Assembly: GCF_029436685.1 (NCBI RefSeq)
Contig: NZ_JAROCY010000002.1
Location: 1 to 64,000, forward strand
Length of the DNA: 64,000 nt
Origin: Novosphingobium cyanobacteriorum
GTDB taxonomy: Bacteria; Pseudomonadota; Alphaproteobacteria; Sphingomonadales; Sphingomonadaceae
Reading direction: 5' to 3'
Part shown: in pieces, positions 18,144 to 28,207 of the stretch
Layout: each line of letters opens with the position of its first letter
Position numbering within the stretch: the stretch's first letter is position 1
The notes under the pieces: generated by a model
Told to the model about the DNA's origin: nothing
The model's database searches: none
The model's input: the letters and a program-made list of their open reading frames with translations, nothing else
Made by a program: the position numbers and the translations under genes

Positions 18144-18791
18144 ATGGCGAAGGATGCACCCACCACCAGTGTCCCGCAGGGCGACCGGCAGGACCGCCGC
18201 CGCCGCGCGATCGTGGAAACGGCGCGCAAGGCCTTTATGCGCCACGGCTATGGCGCGACCACGATGTCCGCCATCGCCGCGGAACTGGGCGGATCGAAGA
18301 CCACGCTGTGGAGCTATTTCCGCAACAAGCAGGATCTGTTCGTGGCGGTGCTGGACGCGATGGTCACCCGTTATGGCGAAGCGCTTCGCATGGAACCGCC
18401 GGTGGACGGGGACCCGCCCGAGGTGCTGACGATGATCGGCAATTCGATCATGCGCACGGTCACGAGCCCGCAGATCGTGGCCCTGCATCGCATGGTGATG
18501 GCCGAAGCCGGGCGATCGCAGCAGATCGGGCGCCTGTTGTGGGAACGCGGCCCCATGCGGGGGCAGGCCATGCTGGGCGGATGGCTGCAGGCACAGATGG
18601 AGCGTGGCACCGTGCGCGTGGCAGACCCGCTGGAAGCGGCGCGCCACTTCATCGCACTGTGCCAGGCGGGCAGTTTCCATCGCCACCTGATGGGCGCGAT
18701 GCCCAAACCGACGATTGAAGCGCTGGAAGCGGAAGTGGCGGTTGCGGTGCAGACCTTCCTGCGCGCCTATGGCCTGAACGGTGGCGCATGA
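18144..18791 (+). CDS. TetR/AcrR-family transcriptional repressor
   Basis: About 215 residues from the ATG at 18144; an in-frame start at 18111 would extend into the presumed operator. The N-terminal helix-turn-helix reads AFMRHGYGATTMSAIAAELG followed by KTTLWSYFRNKQDLF, the standard TetR DNA-binding domain. The C-terminal part (about 80-215) matches the AcrR-type ligand domain only in general helix pattern. It is divergent from the three-gene efflux operon and is the likely drug-responsive repressor of that operon and of itself. Confidence 0.88.
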   Translation: MAKDAPTTSVPQGDRQDRRRRAIVETARKAFMRHGYGATTMSAIAAELGGSKTTLWSYFRNKQDLFVAVLDAMVTRYGEALRMEPPVDGDPPEVLTMIGNSIMRTVTSPQIVALHRMVMAEAGRSQQIGRLLWERGPMRGQAMLGGWLQAQMERGTVRVADPLEAARHFIALCQAGSFHRHLMGAMPKPTIEALEAEVAVAVQTFLRAYGLNGGA

Positions 18792-18815
18792 TCGTTGGCA
18801 GGCAGCGCTGGAAGG

Positions 18816-18889
18816 TGGAGGCCCGAGCCGGAATCGAACCGGCGTAAACGGATTTGCAGTCCGGTGCGTAACCACTCCGCCATCGGGCC
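18816..18889 (-). tRNA. tRNA-Cys (GCA)
   Basis: Read on the minus strand the acceptor stem GGCCCGA pairs with TCGGGCC. The anticodon loop is CTGCAAA with anticodon GCA, the T arm is GCCGGTTCGATTCCGGC, the discriminator base is U73 as required for tRNA-Cys, and the CCA end is encoded. Length is 74 nt including CCA. Confidence 0.95.
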
Positions 18890-18966
18890 ACCGGTGTGGT
18901 TCAGAGCGGCGCGGTTAGCCCAGCGGGGGGCAGACCGCAATCGGAAACTTTCGCACGCCCGGCGAA

Positions 18967-20349
18967 TCAGGCGGGGATGAAGGAAAGCGTGCGGCGGGCG
19001 GGATCGGCGCGATCAAGCCGCAGCGCCAGTCTTTGGCCCGGTTGCGCATCCGGCGCCCTGGTGCGGGCGACGATCGGCAGGCCTTCAAGCTGCACGCGGG
19101 CCGAGGTGCCGTCCATGTCGGTCACCACGGCGGTGAAGGTCTCTCCTTCGCGCCCATGAAGCATCACGGTTTCAGCCAGGTCTATCGCGGCGCGATCGAT
19201 GCGGGCGGCGATGGCGTCGGCGCGGGCCATGGCTTCGGGCAGGCGCTGGAACGCGGCGGTGACGGCTTCGGGCACCGGCAGGCCATTGGCGAGCGCGAAC
19301 GCGGCGCGGATCACAAAGCGGTCTGCCAGCCGGCGCAGGGGCGCGGTTGCGTGAACATAGAGCGCGGCGATGGCGGCGTGCCAGGGTTCCACGCCCGGCG
19401 TCCACGGGGCATAGCCGGCCCCGCTGCCGGCGCGGCGTATCGCGGTCATGAACGCGGCATGCGCCGGGTCCTGCGCATCCAGCGTGCGCTCGAACGCCTT
19501 GAGATCAAGCGCATCGGGCCATGGCAACGAAAGGGCACGTGCCGTCTGGCGCAGCCGGGCGATGGCGCGATCGTCCGGCCCGGCCATCACGCGGAACAGC
19601 CCGGTCCGATGCGCCAGCAGGGCCCGCGCCACGGCAAGGTTGCAGGCGAGCGAGAGCGCGGCGTTGTCTTCTTCCGCACCGCGCATCGGCCGCCACGCCA
19701 GCGCAAAGCGATCATGCCCCAGCGCCACCACTTCCTGCTGCGGCGGATCGACGCGCACCGCGCCACGCGCCGATTCGGCCGCGCGGACGCGGCGGGCCAG
19801 TTCGGGGAAGGCGGGCGGCAGGTCCTGCGTGCGGACCGTGGCATAGCCGAGCTTGGCGCGGCTGCGGATCATGGCGCGTTCCACCCCGTCGAGCCGCGCG
19901 GCTCCATCGGGGCCGATGCGCACTGCAAAGACGATCGCCGGGCGCGGGCCATCGGGCAGCAGGCTGGCGGCGCGCTCGGCCAGCACGGGCGGATAGAGCC
20001 CGGCTTTGCCATCGGGCAGGTACAGCGTCTCGCCGCGCTTCCACGCTTCGATATCCACGGCATCGCCATCCGCCACGAACCACGCCACATCGGCGATGGC
20101 ATAGCGCAGCAGCAGGTCCGGTCCGGCTTCCTCTATCGCGAAGGCCTGATCGAGATCGGTGGAACTGGTGGGATCAAGCGTGACGAAGGGCACGGCGGTG
20201 CGATCGGCGTGGTCGGTGGGCTTGCGGGCGGCGGCGGCTTCGGCCGCGGCCAGCACTTCGGGCGGGAAGCCCTGCGGCACGGCGAACTGGGTGCGGATAT
20301 CCGCCAGGCCCTGCGCCAGGACGCGGCCGGGATCGTGAATGGCCTTCAT
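18967..20349 (-). CDS. RNB-domain exoribonuclease (RNase II/R family, short form)
   Basis: 460 residues. The RNB catalytic domain starts around residue 50, with VTLDPTSSTDLDQAFAIE carrying the clustered metal-binding aspartates, YAIADVAWFV, and YLPDGKAGLYPPVLAERAASLL. It ends with a short S1-like or OB-like segment (about 395-460: EGETFTAVVTDMDGTSARVQL). It lacks the N-terminal cold-shock domains of E. coli RNase II and RNase R. It should degrade RNA 3' to 5'. Short RNB proteins of this type are common in sphingomonads. It is 13 bp upstream of the crotonase stop side and on the same strand, so the two may be co-transcribed. Confidence 0.85.
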   Translation of the reverse strand: MKAIHDPGRVLAQGLADIRTQFAVPQGFPPEVLAAAEAAAARKPTDHADRTAVPFVTLDPTSSTDLDQAFAIEEAGPDLLLRYAIADVAWFVADGDAVDIEAWKRGETLYLPDGKAGLYPPVLAERAASLLPDGPRPAIVFAVRIGPDGAARLDGVERAMIRSRAKLGYATVRTQDLPPAFPELARRVRAAESARGAVRVDPPQQEVVALGHDRFALAWRPMRGAEEDNAALSLACNLAVARALLAHRTGLFRVMAGPDDRAIARLRQTARALSLPWPDALDLKAFERTLDAQDPAHAAFMTAIRRAGSGAGYAPWTPGVEPWHAAIAALYVHATAPLRRLADRFVIRAAFALANGLPVPEAVTAAFQRLPEAMARADAIAARIDRAAIDLAETVMLHGREGETFTAVVTDMDGTSARVQLEGLPIVARTRAPDAQPGQRLALRLDRADPARRTLSFIPA

Positions 20350-20362
20350 GCGTCAGATGCGG

Positions 20363-21160
20363 TCACGGATCGACGAACTCGGGCGGGCGCTTTTCCATGC
20401 CGGCGCGCACCGATTCGATCTGGTTGCGCGAATACATCAGTTCGTGCTGGGCCATGCTTTCGGCCATCAGCGCGCGATCGGCATCCATGTGCGCGGTGCG
20501 GGTGGAGAGTGACTTGGCGGCGCGCACGGCATGGGGGCTCTTGCCGGCAATCTCGCGCGCCAGGGCCATCGCGCGGCCCAGCGGATCGGCATCGGTGTGG
20601 GTGGCAAAGCCCAGCAGGACCGCCTCCTCCCCGCTGAATTCGCGGTGGGTATAGGTCAACTCGCGCAGTACATCGTCGCGCACGTTGCCGTGCCACAGGG
20701 CATAGCCGCCCATGTCGGGCACAAGGCCCCACTTCACCTCCATGACGGCAAGCCGCGTATCGGGCGCGACGATGCGGAAGCAGGCCCCGCTGGCGATCTG
20801 CAGCCCGCCGCCGAAGCACACGCCGTGGACTGCGGCGATCACCGGCATCGGCAGCTTGCGCCAGACCATCGCCGCCTGCTGCGGACGGTTGGCGTTGCCA
20901 TGGGTGCGTTCGGTAAGGGCGGTGTCCTTCAGCCTTTCAGGATTGCCCATCGATGACAGGTCCAGCCCCGCGCAGAAGGCCCGCCCCGCGCCCGAAAGGA
21001 CCGCGCAGCGCACCCCGCGCATGTCGTGCAGGTGGTGGCCCGCATCGATCAGGGCATCGAACATCGCATCGTCCAGCGCGTTCATCTTGTCCGGCCGGTC
21101 GAGCAGCACGTGCGCGACATGGTCTTCGATGGTGATGCTGACGCGGTCGTGGAATCGCAT
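20363..21160 (-). CDS. Crotonase-family enoyl-CoA hydratase/isomerase
   Basis: 265 residues. The two oxyanion-hole regions are clear: GAGRAFCAGLDLSS and AAVHGVCFGGGLQIASGA. DRPDKMNALDDAMF is the usual start motif. At the catalytic glutamate region the protein reads LAVMEVKWGLVPDMGG, giving one acidic residue near the expected site. The substrate cannot be assigned. It lies upstream of the RNB gene on the same strand with a 13-bp gap. Confidence 0.85.
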   Translation of the reverse strand: MRFHDRVSITIEDHVAHVLLDRPDKMNALDDAMFDALIDAGHHLHDMRGVRCAVLSGAGRAFCAGLDLSSMGNPERLKDTALTERTHGNANRPQQAAMVWRKLPMPVIAAVHGVCFGGGLQIASGACFRIVAPDTRLAVMEVKWGLVPDMGGYALWHGNVRDDVLRELTYTHREFSGEEAVLLGFATHTDADPLGRAMALAREIAGKSPHAVRAAKSLSTRTAHMDADRALMAESMAQHELMYSRNQIESVRAGMEKRPPEFVDP

Positions 21161-21288
21161 GGGTCATCCTGCTCAGGCTTTATGCTCTGGACCCATGTGT
21201 TCGCGCATGGGCGGGGCCCGGTCCAGCGCGATCTTTGCCGTTGCCCGCAAGGCCCGCCCGAAGGGCAGCGCCTTGCGGTGCGACAGGG

Positions 21289-22488
<1,200 letters not shown>

Positions 22489-22650
22489 GGCTGGTTACTC
22501 GGTTTCCTTGCGGCGGAAGTGCCGCAGAGGCCGCCCTTACGCCCTTTGTAAGCCGGATGGAACCTAGGCAGCGACACAGGCGTGCAATTGCGCTGCCAAG
22601 TTGCAACAAGCGCGCTATAGCCGGAAAGCGCGCCGTGTTTGAGGGAACCG

Positions 22651-24558
22651 ATGGCCAGGCCAGAAAGCATGCATGACGACCAGCACGCCACGATCGGCGA
22701 CATGACCGTGGTGGAGGACCTGTTCCGCAAGCAGGGCGAGGCGATGCAGGCGATGTTTTCCGCCTTCCTGCCCACGGCCGAAACGCCCCCGCCCGATCCG
22801 ACCGACATCCAGCACTGGGCCATGTCCGCCGCAAAGCTGCAGAAGATGTGGCTGGATTTCGGCGCCGAGCAGGCCGGGCAGATGGAGCCGGCGATGATGC
22901 GGCTGCTGGATCCTGCGCGCTGGACCGGCCTGTTCGAAGGCTGGTTCCGCACCCTGCCCATCGCCCGCGCGGAAACGCAGGCCAAGCTTTTTGAAGACAG
23001 CATGGCGTTGTGGAACAGTGTGCTGGCCGCCTATGGCGGTAGCGCGCTGATCGCCCCGACTCCGGCGGAAAAGGCGCCTGACCTGCCGCACAAGGACCGC
23101 CGCTTCGCCGATCCCAAATGGCGCGAACAGCCGCTGTTCGCGCTGCTGCACCAGACCTACCTGTTGCTGGCCGACAGCATCAACCGCATGGCGGACGAGG
23201 TGGAAGGCCTTTCCCCCGCACGGCACAAGCAGCTGAAGTTCGCCACCCGCGTGCTGACCGAGGCGTTGAGCCCCGCCAACTTTCCGCTGACCAACCCGGT
23301 GGTGATCGAAAAGACGCTGGAAACGCGTGGCGAAAACCTGGTGAAGGGGGTGGAGCACCTGTTGGCGGACCTGCGCAAGGGCCAGCTGACCCACACCGAT
23401 CCCCACGCCTTCGAACTGGGCCGCAACATCGCCGCCACGCCGGGCAAGGTGGTCTATGAATCGCCGCTGTTCCAGCTGATCCAGTATTCACCGACGACCG
23501 ACACGGTGCTGGAAGTGCCGCTGGTGATCTTCCCGCCGTGGATCAACCGGTTCTACATCCTCGATCTCAATCCCAAGAACAGCTTCATCCGCTGGGCCGT
23601 GGCGCAGGGGATCAGCGTTTTCGTGGTCTCGTGGAAATCGGCCGATGCCGAAATGGCGGACCTGACCTGGGATGATTACATCCTGGGCCAGATCGAGGCG
23701 ATCGACCATGTGCGCGCGCGGCTGGGCGTTCCGGCGGTCCACACTATCGGTTATTGCGTGGCGGGCACCACGCTGGCCGCCACGCTGGCAATGCTGGCCC
23801 GGCGCGGACAGGCGGACAAGGTGGCCTCGGCCACGTTCTTCACCGCGCAGGTCGATTTTGACGATGCGGGCGAACTGAAGACCTTCATCGACGACCAGCA
23901 GATTCGCCTGTTCGAAAGCATGACCACCGACGGCTTCCTTGACGGGCGCTATATCGCGGCCACGTTCAACCTGCTGCGCTCCAAGGACCTGATCTGGAAC
24001 TACGTGGTCAACAACTACCTGCTGGGGCAGGACTATCCGGCGTTCGACCTGCTGCACTGGAACGGGGACACCACCAACCTGCCGTTCAAATGGCAGAAGG
24101 CCTATCTGGAAGACCTTTATCGCGACAACCGCCTGATCGTGCCCGATGCGATGGTGGCCGATGGCACGCCGATCGACCTTCGCCGCATCGCAACACCGTG
24201 CTACATCCAGGCTGGGCGCGAGGACCATATTGCACCTGCGGAAAGCGTGTGGAAGCTGACCCGCCATCTCGATGGCCCATGGAAGTTCGTGCTCGCGGGA
24301 TCGGGGCACATCGCCGGGGTGGTGAACCCGCCCGAGGCCAACAAGTATCAGTACTGGCTGAACGACGGCGATCCGGATTCGCTCGCCGAGTTCACGGCCA
24401 ACGCGCGCGAGATCAAGGGCAGTTGGTGGCCGGACTGGCTGGCTTGGCTGACCGCGCTCGACGGTGCGCAGGTGCCTGCCAAGGGCAAGCGCGCGCCCGG
24501 TGGCCGGGGTGACAGGGTGATCGAGGATGCCCCGGGCCGGTATGTGAAAACGCGCTGA
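22651..24558 (+). CDS. phaC: Class I polyhydroxyalkanoate synthase
   Basis: About 635 residues from the ATG at 22651 with AGGGA 4 bp upstream (a TTG at 22639 and an ATG at 22669 are also open). It polymerises 3-hydroxyacyl-CoA on the granule surface. The lipase-like box is GYCVAGT with nucleophile Cys at about residue 369. The acidic residue lies in IQAGREDHIAP and the histidine in AGSGHIAGVV. FPPWINRFYILDLNPKNS and WNGDTTNLP are family signatures. Length around 600 residues marks class I, which needs no PhaE or PhaR subunit. A phasin follows on the same strand with its own promoter. Confidence 0.93.
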   Translation: MARPESMHDDQHATIGDMTVVEDLFRKQGEAMQAMFSAFLPTAETPPPDPTDIQHWAMSAAKLQKMWLDFGAEQAGQMEPAMMRLLDPARWTGLFEGWFRTLPIARAETQAKLFEDSMALWNSVLAAYGGSALIAPTPAEKAPDLPHKDRRFADPKWREQPLFALLHQTYLLLADSINRMADEVEGLSPARHKQLKFATRVLTEALSPANFPLTNPVVIEKTLETRGENLVKGVEHLLADLRKGQLTHTDPHAFELGRNIAATPGKVVYESPLFQLIQYSPTTDTVLEVPLVIFPPWINRFYILDLNPKNSFIRWAVAQGISVFVVSWKSADAEMADLTWDDYILGQIEAIDHVRARLGVPAVHTIGYCVAGTTLAATLAMLARRGQADKVASATFFTAQVDFDDAGELKTFIDDQQIRLFESMTTDGFLDGRYIAATFNLLRSKDLIWNYVVNNYLLGQDYPAFDLLHWNGDTTNLPFKWQKAYLEDLYRDNRLIVPDAMVADGTPIDLRRIATPCYIQAGREDHIAPAESVWKLTRHLDGPWKFVLAGSGHIAGVVNPPEANKYQYWLNDGDPDSLAEFTANAREIKGSWWPDWLAWLTALDGAQVPAKGKRAPGGRGDRVIEDAPGRYVKTR

Positions 24559-24578
24559 AAATACCTCCAAACTGGCAT

Positions 24579-24595
24579 ATTGTGCAGTGCACAAT
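24579..24595. promoter_or_regulatory. PhaR-like operator 1 (perfect 8-1-8 palindrome)
   Basis: ATTGTGCAGTGCACAAT is a perfect palindrome around a central G. It directly precedes the -35 element of the phasin promoter. PhaR-type repressors of PHA granule genes recognise TGCA-rich dyads. Confidence 0.6.
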
Positions 24596-24600
24596 CCGTA

Positions 24601-24628
24601 TTGACTTTTATCGCGCAAACTCTACTTT
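24601..24628 (+). promoter_or_regulatory. Predicted phasin promoter
   Basis: TTGACT at 24601-24606 is followed by a 16-bp spacer and TACTTT at 24623-24628. It lies between and overlapping two TGCAGTGCA dyads, which fits repression when no PHA is present. The expected leader is about 55 nt. Confidence 0.6.
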
Positions 24629-24643
24629 GTGCAGTGCAGCAAA
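24626..24643. promoter_or_regulatory. PhaR-like operator 2, overlapping the -10 region
   Basis: TTTGTGCAGTGCAGCAAA shares TTTGTGCAGTGCA with operator 1 and is a slightly imperfect dyad. It covers the end of the -10 box and the presumed transcription start. Confidence 0.55.
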
Positions 24644-24689
24644 CGAGGCGGTCTGACACGATGTCCGGCGGTCTCGGCAGCTGCACAGC

Positions 24690-25646
24690 ATGGAGTCGCC
24701 AGTCATGGCCGAAGACGCGAATGAAATCACCGGGATCGCTCCTGAAGCGGAAGGCGCCGTTGCGGCTCCTGTCGTGGAAGTGGTGGAACCCGTTGCCGCC
24801 GCGCCGGAAGCGATCGTGGAAGCGGCTGCTGCAGATGCAGGAATTGCGGCCGAACCGGCTCCGGTAAAGAAGAAGGGCGGCCGCCCACGCAAGGATGCGG
24901 TGAAGGTGGAGGCCGAACCTGCGCCGGTGGCGGAAGCGCTCCCGGCCGAAGCTCCGGTTTCCCAGGTCCCGACGGCAAAGCCGGCCAAGGTCAAGGCGCC
25001 CCGCAAGGCTGCGTCCACGACCGTGAAGGCAAAGCCCGTGGCCAAGCCGGTCAAGGCGAGCCCCGTGAAGGTGAAGGCGTCCAAGCCAGCACCTGTTGCA
25101 CGCCCTGCCAAGGCGCCGAAGATTGCCGTGTCCAAGTTCAAATCCAGCGTGATCAACGCCGCCGCCCCCGCTCCGGGTGCCGCGACGGCCCCCAGGAAGG
25201 AACAGTTCAAGATGGCTACCCCCACCGAAATGACCGAAAAGTTCACCAGCGCGTTCAAGGACGCTAGCGAAAAGGCCAAGGCCGCGTTCGAAAAGAGCCA
25301 GGCCAGCCTGGGCGACGTGACCGAGTTCGCCAAGGGCAACGTCGAGGCGATGGTTGAATCGACCAAGATCCTCGCTTCCGGCCTGCAGGAAATGGGCAAG
25401 GGCTATGTGACCGAGAGCAAGTCGGTGATGGAAACCCTGACCGAAGAACTCAAGGGCCTCACCTCGGTGAAGTCGCCCACCGAATTCTTCGAAAAGCAGA
25501 GCGCGCTGCTGCGCAAGCAGTTCGACGCGGCTGTCGCCGCCAGCTCGAAGAACAGCGAAGCGATGCTCAAGCTCGCCAACGAAGCCTTCCAGCCGATTTC
25601 GAACCGCGTCAGCATCGCTGTCGAAAAGATGAAGCAGGCCGCCTGA
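24690..25646 (+). CDS. Phasin with long basic AT-hook-bearing N-terminal extension
   Basis: 318 residues; start ATG at 24690 or 24705. The C-terminal part (about 175-318) is a phasin domain: amphipathic helices such as EKFTSAFKDASEKAKAAFEK and VTEFAKGNVEAMVESTKILA, with KSPTEFFEKQSALLRKQFD. It coats PHA granules. The N-terminal 160 or so residues are low complexity: an acidic Ala/Glu/Val/Pro part, then KKKGGRPRKD with an AT-hook GRPRK core, then a Lys/Ala/Pro-rich stretch resembling histone H1 tails. PhaF-type phasins use such tails to bind DNA, but there the tail is C-terminal. DNA binding here is inferred. Confidence 0.85.
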   Translation: MESPVMAEDANEITGIAPEAEGAVAAPVVEVVEPVAAAPEAIVEAAAADAGIAAEPAPVKKKGGRPRKDAVKVEAEPAPVAEALPAEAPVSQVPTAKPAKVKAPRKAASTTVKAKPVAKPVKASPVKVKASKPAPVARPAKAPKIAVSKFKSSVINAAAPAPGAATAPRKEQFKMATPTEMTEKFTSAFKDASEKAKAAFEKSQASLGDVTEFAKGNVEAMVESTKILASGLQEMGKGYVTESKSVMETLTEELKGLTSVKSPTEFFEKQSALLRKQFDAAVAASSKNSEAMLKLANEAFQPISNRVSIAVEKMKQAA

Positions 25647-25704
25647 TCACCTGATTGGCGGCGCGTTCAATCGGCGTGCGCGCGCCGCTTCGGCCTGACG
25701 AAGG

Positions 25705-25738
25705 CGGGCCGGGAGGGTAGACCCTCCCGGCCCGTTTC
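25705..25738. terminator. Strong hairpin after the phasin gene
   Basis: CGGGCCGGGAGGGT at 25705-25718 pairs perfectly with 25721-25734 and is followed by TTTC. It lies between the phasin and the convergent glutathione peroxidase gene. Confidence 0.8.
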
Positions 25739-25757
25739 TATTTGCAGGCTGTTTCGT

Positions 25758-26309
25758 TCAGCCCTTGGCCAGTTCCGCCTCGATCGTCGCCACCAGGTCG
25801 GCATCGTCGGGCGCCACCGTCGGCGCAAAGCGCGCAGCCACGCTGCCGTCGCGCGCCAGCACGAACTTCTCGAAATTCCACAGCACTTCCGGGTCTGGGT
25901 TAGGCGTCATGCCATAGCCGCGCAGGCGTTCGCGGAAAGCTTCCGGATCGCCGCGCTTTTCGGGGACAGCCTCGGTCAGCGCGGCAAAGAGCGGCTGCTT
26001 GCCTTCACCCACCACGCTCGCCTTGGCGAAGAGCGGGAAGCTGACGTTGAAGCCGGTTTCGCAGAAGGTGCGGATCTCGTCGTCGCTGCCCGGCTCCTGC
26101 GCGCCGAAGTCGTTGGCGGGGAAGCCCAGCACCTCGAAGCCCTGCGGCCCGTACTTTTCCTGCAGCGCCTGCAGGCCGGAATACTGCGGCGTCAGGCCGC
26201 ACTGGCTGGCGGTGTTGACCACCAGCAGCACCCTGCCGCGATGCGCGCCAAGGCTGTCGGGCGTGCCGTCGTTGCGGGTGAGGGCGATATCGGGAAGCGG
26301 CTGGGACAC
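25758..26309 (-). CDS. Glutathione peroxidase family protein
   Basis: 183 residues, thioredoxin fold. VVNTASQCGLTPQYSGLQ holds the peroxidatic Cys (Cys form, not selenocysteine), FPANDFGAQEPGSDDEI holds the conserved Asn/Asp and Gln, and LWNFEKFVLARDG holds the tetrad Trp and Asn. It reduces hydroperoxides, in many bacteria with thioredoxin rather than glutathione. It is divergent from the DUF983 gene and convergent with the phasin. Confidence 0.92.
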   Translation of the reverse strand: MSQPLPDIALTRNDGTPDSLGAHRGRVLLVVNTASQCGLTPQYSGLQALQEKYGPQGFEVLGFPANDFGAQEPGSDDEIRTFCETGFNVSFPLFAKASVVGEGKQPLFAALTEAVPEKRGDPEAFRERLRGYGMTPNPDPEVLWNFEKFVLARDGSVAARFAPTVAPDDADLVATIEAELAKG

Positions 26310-26435
26310 GGCACTTGCTCCTGTCGGGAATCGGGTTGGGGCCGGAGCATGCTTTGCCTGCGCGGATTGGGCAATGGTCGTGCTTGCCCCCCTGCGCGCG
26401 CAGGCCTATCGCGCCCCCAGCACAAGGAACCGATC

Positions 26436-26852
26436 ATGGCGCTCTTCTCCAACCCGAAATTCCGCTGGATCGTCCATTGCGGGTGGAAAGGCTTGTGCCC
26501 CCGCTGCGGCAAGGGCGCCATGTTCGATGGCTGGCTGAAGCTCAACAAGACCTGCCCGGAATGCGGGCTGGACTACAGCTTCGCCAATGCCGACGATGGC
26601 CCCGCGTTCTTCGCGCTGTGCATCACCGCCTTCCCGTTGACCTTCATCGCCGTTTGGCTGGAAGTGAAATACAGCCCGCCGTGGTGGGTTCACGTGCTCA
26701 CCTCGGTGCCGATCCTCGGCTTCGGCTGCCTCGCCACGCTGCGCCCGTTCAAGGGCTGGCTGGTCGCCTCGCAATACGTGAACAACGCGGTGGAGGCCGG
26801 AACCGAAAACCTGTGGGCCAAGCTGAACGAGCGCGAGAAGCGCGGGGAGTGA
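26436..26852 (+). CDS. DUF983-family membrane protein
   Basis: 138 residues from the ATG at 26436 with AAGGA 8 bp upstream. The N-terminus carries a rubredoxin-like four-cysteine knuckle, GLCPRCGKGAMF and KTCPECGLDYSF. Two membrane helices follow (about 55-75 and 85-103) and a short amphipathic tail. These are the marks of the DUF983 family, found widely in alphaproteobacteria and often near cytochrome oxidase genes, though not here. Function unknown; metal binding by the cysteines is inferred. Confidence 0.85.
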   Translation: MALFSNPKFRWIVHCGWKGLCPRCGKGAMFDGWLKLNKTCPECGLDYSFANADDGPAFFALCITAFPLTFIAVWLEVKYSPPWWVHVLTSVPILGFGCLATLRPFKGWLVASQYVNNAVEAGTENLWAKLNEREKRGE

Positions 26853-26853
26853 A

Positions 26854-27537
26854 TCAGCTGCGGCGGTAGTCGGCGATGATCTCGCCGGCTTCGGCCAGCT
26901 CCGCTTCGTGGCTTTCCTCGCGCCAGGTTTCGGCCAGCGCTTCCTCTTCCCACTGGCGCATGGCGGGGTGGGCCAGCACGTGGTCGACCCAGGCCTGCCC
27001 CTTGCCCACGTCCAGCCCATAGGTGCGGATGCGGAAGGCGACCGGGGCATAGAACGCATCCAGCGCGGTGAATGCGGAGCCGGCCAGCCATGGCCCACGG
27101 AACCGCGCCAGCCCTTCCTCGAAAATCTCGCGAATGCGGGCCACGTCCTTCACCAGCGCCGGGCGCATCGGGCGCGGCTCCACCCGCACGCCCACGTTCA
27201 TGGTGCAATCGTTGCGCAGGGCGGAGAAACCGCCGTGCATTTCGGCGGCGGCGCACAGGGCGAAGGCGCGGGCGGCCTCATCCTGCGGCCAGACGCCGGG
27301 GTGCCGCTCGGCCAGATAGAGCGCGATGCCCAGCGAATCCCAAACGGTGCGGTCCTCGTCAATCAGCACCGGCACCTGGCCCGTGGGGGAAAAGGCGCGG
27401 AACTCCTCGTAGTTCACCGGCTTGGTGAACGGCTCGAGCCGGTCGGCAAAGGGGATGCCCAGCGCCTTCATCAGCACCCAGGGCCGCAGCGACCAGCTCG
27501 AATAGTTCCGGTTGGCGGTGATCAGGGTGTATGGCAT
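26854..27537 (-). CDS. Glutathione S-transferase family protein
   Basis: 227 residues. The N-terminal thioredoxin-like domain has NRNYSSWSLRPWVLMKAL and SPTGQVPVLIDEDRTVWDS, with the glutathione-contact cis-Pro and Ser. The C-terminal helical domain (about 85-220) has FYAPVAFRIRTYGLDVG. It is the same subgroup as the GST at 42899-43564 (shared NYSSWSLR start). The substrate is unknown. Its stop is 1 bp past the convergent DUF983 gene. Confidence 0.88.
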   Translation of the reverse strand: MPYTLITANRNYSSWSLRPWVLMKALGIPFADRLEPFTKPVNYEEFRAFSPTGQVPVLIDEDRTVWDSLGIALYLAERHPGVWPQDEAARAFALCAAAEMHGGFSALRNDCTMNVGVRVEPRPMRPALVKDVARIREIFEEGLARFRGPWLAGSAFTALDAFYAPVAFRIRTYGLDVGKGQAWVDHVLAHPAMRQWEEEALAETWREESHEAELAEAGEIIADYRRS

Positions 27538-27568
27538 GCGCGGCTCCTTCCGGACCCGCGCCGCCCGG

Positions 27569-28207
27569 TCAATCCACGTAATGCGCGGTGGTCTTCGCCC
27601 GCACTTCCTCGACCGTCACCCCCGGCACCAGCTCCACGAGGCGGAATGGCGAGGAGTGGTCCGGCCGCTGGAACACGGCGAGGTCGGTCACGATCATGTC
27701 CACCACGTTGCGGCCCGTCAACGGCAGGGTGCAGGCGGGGATGAACTTGGGGCTGCCGTCCTTGGCGCAGTGCTCCATCACCACGATGATCTTCTTCACG
27801 CCGGCGACGAGGTCCATAGCGCCGCCCATGCCCTTGATCATCTTGCCGGGCACCATCCAGTTGGCGATGTCGCCGTTCTCGGCCACTTCCATTGCGCCCA
27901 GCACGGTCAGGTCGATATGGCCGCCGCGGATCATCGCGAAGCTCTGCGCGCTGTCGAAATAGGCCGACTGCGGCAGTTCGCTGATCGTCTGCTTGCCGGC
28001 GTTGATCAGGTCGGCGTCCTCCTCGCCCTCCAGCGGGAAGGGGCCGATGCCCAGCATCCCGTTCTCGCTTTGCAATGTCACCGTCATCCCCTGCGGAATG
28101 TGGTTCGCCACCAGCGTGGGGATGCCGATGCCGAGGTTCACATAGAACCCGTCCTGCAGCTCGCGCGCCGCGCGGGCGGCCATCTCGTCACGACTCCAGC
28201 CCATCAC
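27569..28207 (-). CDS. scoB: 3-oxoacid CoA-transferase subunit B
   Basis: 212 residues. [12 protein letters not shown] contains the catalytic Glu that carries the CoA thioester, and [23 protein letters not shown] is the family signature. With ScoA it moves CoA from succinyl-CoA to acetoacetate or a related 3-oxoacid, feeding ketone bodies or PHB breakdown products into acetyl-CoA. It overlaps scoA by 4 bp (ATGA). The proximity of phaC and the phasin fits a role in PHB turnover. Confidence 0.93.
   Translation of the reverse strand: MMGWSRDEMAARAARELQDGFYVNLGIGIPTLVANHIPQGMTVTLQSENGMLGIGPFPLEGEEDADLINAGKQTISELPQSAYFDSAQSFAMIRGGHIDLTVLGAMEVAENGDIANWMVPGKMIKGMGGAMDLVAGVKKIIVVMEHCAKDGSPKFIPACTLPLTGRNVVDMIVTDLAVFQRPDHSSPFRLVELVPGVTVEEVRAKTTAHYVD

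Noticed and set aside
22588..22621. Possible phaC promoter and TTGCAA dyad
   Set aside because: TATAGC at 22616 looks like a -10, but no -35 lies at an acceptable spacing, and the dyad does not match the clear operators at the phasin gene.
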